Below, piece by piece: positions 57,773 to 64,000 of a DNA stretch of 64,000 nucleotides; within the stretch, counting starts at the first letter, position 1, and the number at the start of each line of letters is the position of its first letter. Position numbers and translations under genes: made by a program. The DNA comes from JAUVPY01 sp034412795 (lineage in GTDB: Bacteria; Chloroflexota; Anaerolineae; 4572-78; NAK82): contig DAOUMD010000283.1 in assembly GCA_034412795.1 (NCBI GenBank), positions 1 to 64,000 on the forward strand, written 5' to 3'. The notes beneath the pieces were generated by a model. That model made no database searches. It was not told the origin of the DNA and saw nothing but the letters and a program-made list of their open reading frames with translations.

Positions 57773-58015
57773 CTACGAAATGCGCACTACTATCTTGTGT
57801 CTGAGCGAGCCAGGTATGTCTGTATCGCTCCAGCGCACTGTTGGGAGTCCAGTGTGGTCGTAGCAGAGGGCGCCTTGTATCTCATTGGCCACCCACTCCG
57901 ACCCTCCGCGTAGCCCCTTAACCTCGGTGACTACAGGCCCCAGCGAGCTGTCAGAGACAGAGACCCTGACGTTGCCCTTGGGGAGCTTGCCGTACACTTG
58001 CGAAAGAAAAGACAC
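57773..58015 (-). CDS. Small hypothetical protein (80 aa)
   Basis: 80 residues, GGAGGTGTAC before the ATG. VYGKLPKGNVRVSVSDSSLG, VKGLRGGSEWVANEIQGALC. Beta-rich. A hairpin+ACTATC signal lies in the last codons (KIVVRIS). Confidence 0.5.
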   Translation of the reverse strand: MSFLSQVYGKLPKGNVRVSVSDSSLGPVVTEVKGLRGGSEWVANEIQGALCYDHTGLPTVRWSDTDIPGSLRHKIVVRIS

Positions 58016-58041
58016 AGTACACCTCCGTGAATTAGGGACTT

Positions 58042-58083
58042 AGCCCTTTTCTCTGTCCCCCGTGAGGGGCAAAGAAAAGGGCT
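58042..58083. terminator. Long hairpin downstream of the membrane-protein gene
   Basis: AGCCCTTTTCT/AGAAAAGGGCT (11 bp) with an inner CCCC/GGGG. It lies after the stop at 58131 on the minus strand and before the 58015 start; terminator or processing site. Confidence 0.6.
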
Positions 58084-58130
58084 GGAGCGCGCACATAGTC
58101 TCCAGCCCTGGGTGTTGCGTATTCTGTTGT

Positions 58131-58340
58131 TCAGAGAATTTCCTCGGAGAACTCCCCTCCGAGGATGTAGAAGACCAAGGACAGCACCCCAACGCTGACC
58201 GATGGGGTGGCTATGCCAGCCACGAAGGCAGCCGTGAGCTGGCGATAGACAATAAGACCGTAGCAGTCTGCTACGGTCAGGACGATAGCCACTGTCAAGC
58301 TGGTGAGCATGACAACCAGGCCGAGATCACGCTTATGCAC
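58131..58340 (-). CDS. Small two-helix membrane protein (69 aa)
   Basis: 69 residues, GGAGGTGGAAC before the ATG. Two membrane helices (LGLVVMLTSLTVAIVLTVAD and FVAGIATPSVSVGVLSLVFY) with a basic start and acidic end. Holin-like in form, but no endolysin is nearby. It is the first gene of the long minus-strand run. Confidence 0.6.
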   Translation of the reverse strand: MHKRDLGLVVMLTSLTVAIVLTVADCYGLIVYRQLTAAFVAGIATPSVSVGVLSLVFYILGGEFSEEIL

Positions 58341-58593
58341 GGTTCCACCTCCGTGGGATACCTGGGGGGAGTACCCCCCAGGTTCACTTTTTGCTTATAT
58401 TTATATTCATTCTCATCCTCGATCTCGCGGGGAGGTGGAAACCGTTTTGGGGAAGTAGGGGGTTGAAAAAAGGTGACTGGCACCGCTTGTGGTTTTAGGA
58501 CAAAAAAGGGGGAATCTAACATTTTGGTAGTCTACCCCATTCGTGTTGACGCAACGAGCTCGCCCATTTCTACCGCAAAGAGCACGAAAAACA

Positions 58594-58623
58594 CTAAGAG
58601 CCAATTTTCAAACAGGCTCTTAG
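58594..58623. terminator. Hairpin and repeats in the 58341-58818 gap
   Basis: CTAAGAGCC/GGCTCTTAG (9 bp) encloses ATTTTCAAACA. The loop part AATTTTCAAACAGG recurs at about 58700, followed by TTTGTGCTCTTTGTGCGCTTC. The gap otherwise holds no gene I can support. Confidence 0.5.
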
Positions 58624-58818
58624 CGCATTTTGGAACGGTTTGAACCTACATGTGGGCGTATTGGTCAGTGCCCCCCAATATGTAGGGGACAAGGGCCAAT
58701 AATTTTCAAACAGGTTCTAAGAAAACTTTGTGCTCTTTGTGCGCTTCGTGGTTTATGTTCTCTGGCTCTGGCATATCAACACGAAGCAGGGAGACCACCA
58801 ACATTTTGGGGATTGAAA

Positions 58819-58929
58819 ATGGGGGACAAACGTGATATATTAACAAGTGGTATCTCTGTGCTTGAAGAACGGGCCACGGTTTTGAAAGAGCTTTGGTTGG
58901 AGACATCTTATAAGGAGGTATGTCAATGA
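58819..58929 (+). CDS. 36-aa peptide preceding a membrane protein
   Basis: ATG 58819 to TGA 58929: MGDKRDILTSGISVLEERAT then VLKELWLETSYKEVCQ, overlapping the next start (ATGA). No clear ribosome site. Small helical protein or coupling frame. Confidence 0.35.
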   Translation: MGDKRDILTSGISVLEERATVLKELWLETSYKEVCQ

Positions 58930-59540
58930 GTGATAAGTCCGAAATAAAAAATGGCGGATGTTTTCAGACTATGGTTGACGCAATGCAGATAGTTGCTGCT
59001 GTTTCTGGTATTGTTGCGTTACTTGTCGGAACTATCACATTTTGGTACAGTTTGACAAATCCAAATAGAATTGAAGCTATTATCGGAGTCTTACCTGGCT
59101 TTACAACTACCCCGTTACCACCCAATAACACACCCTATCCGACATATACACCCTATCCGACCCCTAGAGCCATTGCCCAACCAACCAATGATAATTCCGC
59201 AACTCCAACTGAGCTGAGCCAAATGCGCTCCGAGGTAGCTCAACTAAGAAGTGATCTCGATTCGATGAATAGCAGAATTTTAAGCATGGAGGAAGCTATC
59301 CTTGAAAACCCTGCCAAAGCTCTGGAACTGACGTTACTGAAGAGGGATATGGAAGATCTCAAGAAAAGCTACCAAGATAGTCTAGAGTCAACGGCGATAC
59401 AAATTGACCGGATCTATGATTTCAACAAGTGGCTTATTGGACTGATGCTCCCAATGGCGGTCGGAGTGGTTGCCTTAGTGGTGAACAATTTCTTGCCTGG
59501 GTCAAGTGAGAAAAGCAAAGAGAAGCCCTCTGATGAGTGA
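58926..59540 (+). CDS. Two-helix membrane protein with coiled coil (204 aa)
   Basis: 204 residues from ATG 58926, seven bases after AAGGAGGT. A membrane helix (about 20-42), a Pro/Thr-rich stretch (TTTPLPPNNTPYPTYTPYPT), a coiled coil (QMRSEVAQLRSDLDSMNSR), and a second helix (about 165-185) with a charged tail. Form fits a membrane sensor or effector; no family recognised. AT-richer than the genes to the left, so likely a separate acquisition. Confidence 0.65.
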   Translation: MSDKSEIKNGGCFQTMVDAMQIVAAVSGIVALLVGTITFWYSLTNPNRIEAIIGVLPGFTTTPLPPNNTPYPTYTPYPTPRAIAQPTNDNSATPTELSQMRSEVAQLRSDLDSMNSRILSMEEAILENPAKALELTLLKRDMEDLKKSYQDSLESTAIQIDRIYDFNKWLIGLMLPMAVGVVALVVNNFLPGSSEKSKEKPSDE

Positions 59541-59584
59541 TGAATGAGAGATAGTACTAATCCTAAGATTATGAAGCACAATAG

Positions 59585-59849
59585 ATGACCACCCTCCCAC
59601 CCGAACTCGCCGCCTTTTCATACCTACTCGACGTACCCCGGTGCGGGATGCGTTTCACTACTGTCTCTGCTTGTTGATGGTCGAAGCCGGCAAGATGCGC
59701 CTGGTCGAGAAGATTCCCGGCGAGAGTGGGGAGATTTGCGTGTTTGAGACAGTGGCCAGGGTTAAGTTCAGCGTTAGCAAGCCGACCCTCAGCAGGAAGC
59801 GGCCCTGATCGACGTGTTGCGGGAGATTTTGGAGGATGAGGGGATGTGA
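59585..59849 (+). pseudogene. Frameshifted gene remnant
   Basis: Three frames each hold part of one protein: ATGACCACC onward (LPPELAAFSYLLDVP), then VRDAFHYCLCLLMVEAGKM and LVEKIPGESGEICVFETVA, then EAALIDVLREILEDEGM ending at TGA 59847. At least two frameshifts have broken it. The last part recurs at 61171-61224. Function unknown. Confidence 0.7.
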
Positions 59850-59947
59850 GACTACAGATACACCTGGTTGGCACGATAAGAACGCTGTTATGTATGTTGT
59901 GCTTGTCACAATCAAAACGTTAATCTGACAGTTAGGTTAAGAAAGAT

Positions 59948-61141
59948 ATGCCAGACGGCTCCGATTTTGAAGCGAAGTTACCACCTTTCGTACAAAATCT
60001 GCTAAAACTCAATGAGAACATACTGGCCATCACTTTGCTATGCTACGTCACGGGCTTTGTGATTACCAATCTTTACTTGGGCTCACTTGGAGTAGTCAGC
60101 TTTGATGTCCTACGTGTCAAGTACATCTTGACGGGCCTCCTGTTTGCGGTTTTCATTGGGGCAATAGCATTCCCTTTGTATGGTTTGCGATATGTTCTCC
60201 GCAGTCACGAGGAGGAGTCGATGGTCAGCCTGATTGGCAGAGTGGCATATTACTCGTTTCAAAGATATATCGTCATCTTCATGGGTATTCTCGTGTTAGG
60301 ATTGCTTGCTGGTTCAACTAGTCAGCCCCCAGTCGGAATACCTCAAGTATCTCCACCGTTACCTTGGTCGAGTTGGCTTAGCAACGCACCTGTGGGGTTG
60401 GTTAGAAACACAATCGTGTGGTGTTCTGCGAGCCTGATTGCACTAGTTTTGGTCTTCCTCATTCTGTTGGTTATCTTCATGGTTTTAAATCCTAAAAACA
60501 GAGATGGAACAAAATCGTCTAGAAAAAAAATCTTGCAGGACGGTATTCGCTGGTTTACGAACCCTCAGAATATAGGAAAGGTACTTGCGCGTCTATTAGT
60601 TTTGTTTCTCTTTATCCTCGTATGGAACCTTATGATTAGTCTAATTTCATTTATTGGTTCTAACAAGATCATTGCCGGGATGTCTTCCGGTGCTATGCGC
60701 CTCGGGCTTGGGTGGGACAGATTTTTTCTTGCCGCGCTTGTACTGTATGTGACTTCAGCCGTGTTTCTGTTGAATACTACGAGAATGTCCGCTAATTCTA
60801 ATAATTCGGACAAGCCAGAAAAAGATCCGACACGCAAATACTCAGCAGGACTATATGTATTTGTAATTATCATCGGTATTATCATACCGGTCTACTCTCT
60901 TGGCATCTATCCAACTCTACCTCAACAGGTCGGGGGTGGAAGGATGGTGCCTGTTGAGGCTATAACATCTAGTGAGAAGTTAGATCAGTTTTTTTCTGAA
61001 TCAGAAGTTGAGGTATACCTTTTAGATCAATCTTCTCGCAGATCACTTTTTCTTTTAGTAAACACACAACAGCAGACTCAACTTATTATGGAAGTTTCTA
61101 ACTCTCAAGTCCAAAGCATTACCTACAAATCATTTCCGTGA
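59948..61141 (+). CDS. Polytopic membrane protein (397 aa)
   Basis: 397 residues. About eight hydrophobic helices: ITLLCYVTGFVITNLYLG, ILTGLLFAVFIGAIAFPL, YIVIFMGILVLGLLAG, LIALVLVFLILLVIFMVL, LLVLFLFILVWNLMISLI, and two more towards the end. No recognised transporter signature. The gene lies exactly between two copies of a decayed 3' sequence (59799-59849 and 61171-61224), so it may have arrived by insertion. Weak ribosome site. Confidence 0.65.
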   Translation: MPDGSDFEAKLPPFVQNLLKLNENILAITLLCYVTGFVITNLYLGSLGVVSFDVLRVKYILTGLLFAVFIGAIAFPLYGLRYVLRSHEEESMVSLIGRVAYYSFQRYIVIFMGILVLGLLAGSTSQPPVGIPQVSPPLPWSSWLSNAPVGLVRNTIVWCSASLIALVLVFLILLVIFMVLNPKNRDGTKSSRKKILQDGIRWFTNPQNIGKVLARLLVLFLFILVWNLMISLISFIGSNKIIAGMSSGAMRLGLGWDRFFLAALVLYVTSAVFLLNTTRMSANSNNSDKPEKDPTRKYSAGLYVFVIIIGIIIPVYSLGIYPTLPQQVGGGRMVPVEAITSSEKLDQFFSESEVEVYLLDQSSRRSLFLLVNTQQQTQLIMEVSNSQVQSITYKSFP

Positions 61142-61155
61142 CATAATCAGCGATG

Positions 61156-61224
61156 GGCAAGGAATCAAATGCGACCCTGATCGCCGTGTTGCGGGAGGGT
61201 TTGAGGGATGAGGGGGTACAGTAA
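61156..61224 (+). pseudogene. Second copy of the decayed 3' gene end
   Basis: Frame ATLIAVLREGLRDEGVQ then TAA 61222-61224, clearly related to ALIDVLREILEDEGM at 59802-59849, also at the DNA level (CCCTGATCG-C/A-CGTGTTGCGGGAG). Confidence 0.7.
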
Positions 61225-62013
61225 GTGCAAAACTACAGTTTTGAACACATATTGCTTGAACCAGAACAGAAACAGCTCCTCTCAGAGCTTGTTGAGGCTA
61301 CTCGGAAAATACCACGCGATGAACGTAGACCGTTTTTCATCGGTAGTTACCAGCAACAAGGAGACATTCTCCAGAATAGCAGTTTGCCCAATTTTGAACG
61401 AGAAGTATACATGGGAGATGTTAAGCAATTAGCCCGTAAGGGTCTTATTGACCTCTGGTATGTTGGTTCTGTGCAGACAGCAAATCTCGATGTGACACCA
61501 GAAGGGTTTGCGTACTATGAATGGATGAAACAACGTGCAGGTCAACCGATCCAGAGAATTGAGACTGAAACTAGGGATTACTTGGGCGCCGATCACTTCC
61601 AGCAAAGATATGTGGCGGCTTTCCAGAAGTGGGCCGAGGCTGAGTCTATGCTATGGAGCAGCGACTCAGAGCAGCAGTTCACGACGATTGGTCACCTCTG
61701 TCGAGAGGCAATACAAGAGTTTGCCACCACGCTTGTCGAAAACTTCAGTCCACCAGAGGTTGACAAGGATAAGACACATACCGTGGCGCGGATTAGAGGG
61801 GTTCTTGAGCAGCGAGCCAATCAGTTAGGACAGATAGAAAGGCCGTTCCTAGATGCACTCCTCGCTTACTGGGGAACAGTTAGCGATCTAGTTCAGCGCC
61901 AGGAGCACGGTGCTCAAAAAGAGGGGGAACCATTGGTTTGGGAAGATGGACGCCGAGTGGTATTCCAAACCGCCATCGTGATGTTCGAGATTGATAAAGC
62001 CCTTTCAAGGTGA
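61225..62013 (+). CDS. Soluble hypothetical protein (262 aa)
   Basis: 262 residues from a GTG start directly after the remnant's stop, with GAGGGGGT upstream. Residues 1-95 read like a winged-helix-type region (YMGDVKQLARKGLIDLWYVG, NLDVTPEGFAYYEWMKQRAG), and the rest is helical (GHLCREAIQEFATTLVENF; VARIRGVLEQRANQLGQI). I do not recognise the family; proteins with this layout accompany membrane effectors in some defence islands, which is inference. Confidence 0.65.
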   Translation: MQNYSFEHILLEPEQKQLLSELVEATRKIPRDERRPFFIGSYQQQGDILQNSSLPNFEREVYMGDVKQLARKGLIDLWYVGSVQTANLDVTPEGFAYYEWMKQRAGQPIQRIETETRDYLGADHFQQRYVAAFQKWAEAESMLWSSDSEQQFTTIGHLCREAIQEFATTLVENFSPPEVDKDKTHTVARIRGVLEQRANQLGQIERPFLDALLAYWGTVSDLVQRQEHGAQKEGEPLVWEDGRRVVFQTAIVMFEIDKALSR

Positions 62014-62144
62014 CTCTTACTCCCACACCCCCCTCGCTCCAGCCCAGCCGAAGCGGAGCCAGATGGAAGAGGGAGGAAGTATGAGTCTGCCCAGTGTAGT
62101 GCGCACTATACCGTATAACTGTCTCTCTATCGTAAGGAGAAAGA

Positions 62145-62654
62145 ATGGTAGAACCTTGGAGCCTAGCTATATCTGGAGCAAGTGCTATATTAGGGTTCCT
62201 TGTAGCCTTCTTTGCGGAACCTGTCAAGACCTATTTCAACAACAGAAGCAAGAAGGCTACTTTAAGAAATGCCCTTTACAGCGAGATGGCCCTTTTGTAT
62301 AACAGATTGACGCAACTTTCAAAGGCATTAAGTGAAGGCGAATTGGATGATAGCAATATTCAATGGGCAATCAGTGAATTGGCTCGATTTGACTGTTATA
62401 ACTACGTCAGGACAGAGGGATTCCTGCTCTTCTATCAATTAGAGGAAGCACCTGCAATTGATGCCTTTTATGGATGCTCACTCTTGCTAACCCGTGAGTA
62501 CTCTGACCTCGATTCGGTGGATTTCCCTGCGAATGTCAACGGTGCCATCGAACTCTTAGAGGACCTTACAAAGCAAGGCCAGATTAACAAGAAACTGCTG
62601 TTACAAAGGTCCGACATTGCGACTAGGGAACTGCTAGAGAAACGTCTGGATTAG
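62145..62654 (+). CDS. Single-helix membrane-anchored protein (169 aa)
   Basis: 169 residues, TAAGGAGAAAG before the ATG. One N-terminal helix (LAISGASAILGFLVAFFAEP) then a soluble helical part (ALYSEMALLYNRLTQLSKAL). Start KTYFNNRSKKATLRNALYSE is basic at the membrane face. Unknown. Same AT-rich style as the preceding genes. Confidence 0.65.
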   Translation: MVEPWSLAISGASAILGFLVAFFAEPVKTYFNNRSKKATLRNALYSEMALLYNRLTQLSKALSEGELDDSNIQWAISELARFDCYNYVRTEGFLLFYQLEEAPAIDAFYGCSLLLTREYSDLDSVDFPANVNGAIELLEDLTKQGQINKKLLLQRSDIATRELLEKRLD

Positions 62655-62671
62655 ACATGTTTTCAACAACC

Positions 62672-62923
62672 ATGAGCCAACCAAAGAGAAATACAGTGAT
62701 CTCTACCATCTGACACCACCACTACCGCCCCATCCTAATCACCCTAGCCCTGATCACCACCTTGATCTGGGGCTTGGCCCTGACGCAGCCGCACAAGCTC
62801 ACCGACGACGTGTGGACCGTCGAACTGATCGGCGACTGCCACCTCGACTACCACACGCCCGCCGTCGCCCTGGCTTGCGCTAGCGTGGACTATATCAAAT
62901 TGTGGCCGGTTGAGCAGCCGTAG
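62672..62923 (+). pseudogene. Broken small membrane-protein gene
   Basis: ATG 62672 opens 13 codons (MSQPKRNTVISTI), then an in-frame TGA at 62711. The same frame continues HHHYRPILITLALITTLIWG, then VWTVELIGDCHLDYHTPAV and ends TAG 62921. The helix plus conserved-looking tail suggest a real gene once read through or now dead. Composition is GC-rich again. Confidence 0.6.
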
Positions 62924-62963
62924 GAGGACCCGACCGATGAGCCGTGGTCGGGGTGGCATGCAG

Positions 62964-62991
62964 AAACTCCGCCTCATCGGGTGGAGTTTTT
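62964..62991 (+). terminator. Rho-independent terminator
   Basis: AAACTCC/GGAGTTT stem with an inner GC part and a short loop, followed by TTTG. It closes the plus-strand cargo run and faces the convergent gene at 63002. Confidence 0.7.
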
Positions 62992-63001
62992 GTCTGGAAG
63001 G

Positions 63002-63634
63002 TCATCGTTCAAATGCTGAGATGACCATTTCAAACCCATAGCCAACGAACGCAATGAGAGGAGCGATAGCCATAGGAACCATTAGTAGTGCAATGAGAAA
63101 GGTCCACCAAGATGAATCTGGTCTTACTAGCCCTGCGTATTCAAGAGCGCGCAAGTATACATATGTAACAGGTAAAGAAGTGAGAGCAGCTAATGCTATA
63201 CGGCGGAAAAGGTCGTTTTCAGATATGCTTGGCCGTGTCCGCTTGCGCCAACGACTATAAACGAGTGAGTTAATGAGTCCTAGCGAGTAAAGCAGGGCGA
63301 TAAACATCCAGATGAGGAATTCATCACTGCCTGATGAAGCTCTTGAGGGTTTCGGGGGTGTGACAATGAGACCAACAAAGCCAATAAGTGCGATGAGATC
63401 AACTATAAGGCCGATGACTGTTGCAAACAGCGTGAAACGTTCGACGTTAGTAAATCTCTTCGGTTCTGTGGTGATTTGCTTGGAGCGTTTCACTTCTCGT
63501 GCTTCCTCCTTCTCCTGATCTGCCCCATTTTCCAGTATAGCATATTTCAGCCATAGCGGGAATATTTGGTTAGAATCGGTTAGAATCGGCACAAAACCAT
63601 TGTAAGTAGTCAGCAAGTATGATATACTTATCAT
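63002..63634 (-). CDS. Polytopic membrane protein (210 aa)
   Basis: 210 residues, start uncertain (ATG 63634 lies inside a palindrome). About four helices: LFATVIGLIVDLIALIGFVG, FLIWMFIALLYSLGLINSLV, IALAALTSLPVTYVYLRAL, and LIALLMVPMAIAPLIAFVG. The N-terminal 60 residues are charged (ENGADQEKEEAREVKRSKQ). Two direct copies of GGTTAGAATC (about 63569-63590) lie in its early part. No family recognised. Confidence 0.6.
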   Translation of the reverse strand: MISISYLLTTYNGFVPILTDSNQIFPLWLKYAILENGADQEKEEAREVKRSKQITTEPKRFTNVERFTLFATVIGLIVDLIALIGFVGLIVTPPKPSRASSGSDEFLIWMFIALLYSLGLINSLVYSRWRKRTRPSISENDLFRRIALAALTSLPVTYVYLRALEYAGLVRPDSSWWTFLIALLMVPMAIAPLIAFVGYGFEMVISAFER

Positions 63635-63635
63635 A
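63618..63635. promoter_or_regulatory. Palindrome in the divergent control region of the methyltransferase
   Basis: TATGATA-TACT-TATCATA, perfect 7-bp arms, 22 bases before the methyltransferase start. Likely operator, possibly for a control protein or autoregulation. Confidence 0.6.
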
Positions 63636-63657
63636 ACGAGATTCTCAGGAGTGTACT

Positions 63658-64000
63658 ATGTCCACAAAGCCGATCACCGACAACACACTGTTTTACGGCG
63701 ACAACCTCCCCATCCTGCGTGACTACATCCCCGATGAGAGCGTTGACCTCATTTACCTGGACCCCCCGTTCAACTCCCGACGTACTTACAACGTACTCTT
63801 CAAAGACGAGAGCGGCCTGGACTCCGAAGCCCAGATAGCCGCCTTTGAGGATACCTGGCATTGGACTAGACAGACTGAGGAAACGTACCACGAATTAGTC
63901 ACGCAAGCCCCTGACCGTGTATCGAAAATGATAGGTGCCCTGCGGGACTTCATCGGCGAGAACCAGATGATGGCTTATCTGGTGATGATGGCGGCCAGGT
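63658..64000 (+). CDS. DNA methyltransferase (N4/N6 type), 5' part
   Basis: ATG 63658 with AGGAG upstream; the frame is open to the window end (114 codons). TLFYGDNLPILRDYIPDESV is followed by DLIYLDPPFNSRRTYNVLF, the catalytic DPPF motif of amino-methyltransferases. Order (DPPF near the start, no preceding FxGxG) fits beta-class enzymes, such as type III Mod or solitary phage methyltransferases. Whether a nuclease partner follows cannot be seen. Confidence 0.9.
   Translation, partial: MSTKPITDNTLFYGDNLPILRDYIPDESVDLIYLDPPFNSRRTYNVLFKDESGLDSEAQIAAFEDTWHWTRQTEETYHELVTQAPDRVSKMIGALRDFIGENQMMAYLVMMAAR

Noticed and set aside
59569..59915. Minus-strand frames across the remnant at 59.6-59.9 kb
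   Set aside because: No ribosome sites and no protein-like features; the plus-strand remnant explains the region.

Overview
The window has two parts. Bases 1 to about 27.4 kb look like the chromosome of a GC-rich bacterium, most likely a member of the Chloroflexota (Anaerolineae-like). I infer this from the style of the genes: a long run of very large GT-C (GT39-like) membrane glycosyltransferases with repeated C-terminal beta modules, a degenerate/intact GlgC pair, a DUF255 protein and heptamer-type tandem repeats. No marker gene fixes the taxon. Bases from about 27.5 kb to 64 kb are a phage- or plasmid-like element with many short, overlapping, almost entirely minus-strand genes.

Host part: a minus-strand chain (18492 to 1) encodes seven GT39-like or YfhO-like membrane proteins, most joined by ATGA overlaps, with one C-terminal remnant that records a tandem duplication. 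A divergent promoter with a textbook -10 drives a TIM-barrel sugar isomerase/epimerase-like gene. Then come a metallo-beta-lactamase/receiver fusion, a DUF255 protein, a membrane-anchored TolB-like propeller, and two GlgC homologues, of which one has lost the nucleotide-binding signature. A tRNA-Arg(TCT) lies at the junction.

Element part: 27.6-35.4 kb is a replication/recombination operon (Sak4-like ATPase, Cas4-like nuclease, MazG-like protein, DnaB helicase, Prim-Pol, Holliday-junction-resolvase-like nuclease). It is driven by a consensus TTGACA-17-TATAAT promoter facing a divergent HTH repressor gene. Between 36.4 and 43.0 kb lies a ubiquitin-like conjugation cassette: a Ubl ending in Gly-Gly-Arg, an E2-like protein, a JAB/JAMM peptidase and an E1/ThiF-like enzyme. 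The JAB gene is split exactly inside its HxH metal-binding motif by a 927-nt group I intron that carries a LAGLIDADG homing endonuclease gene. A pentapeptide-repeat gene with a TIR-like tail sits inside the cassette on the other strand.

From 43.6 to 58.3 kb there are about 35 small genes: Zn-ribbon proteins, four tandem VYKVV-family paralogues, SSB, RNase H, a SLOG-fold protein and small membrane proteins. They are decorated by two dispersed DNA signals (hairpin+ACTATC and GGTTC-N2-ACGT-N2-GAACC). From 58.8 kb to the end is an AT-richer cargo zone on the plus strand: three membrane proteins, a soluble protein, decayed gene pieces and the start of a DNA methyltransferase. No integrase, capsid, tail or terminase large subunit gene is visible, so the element's boundaries and nature stay open.
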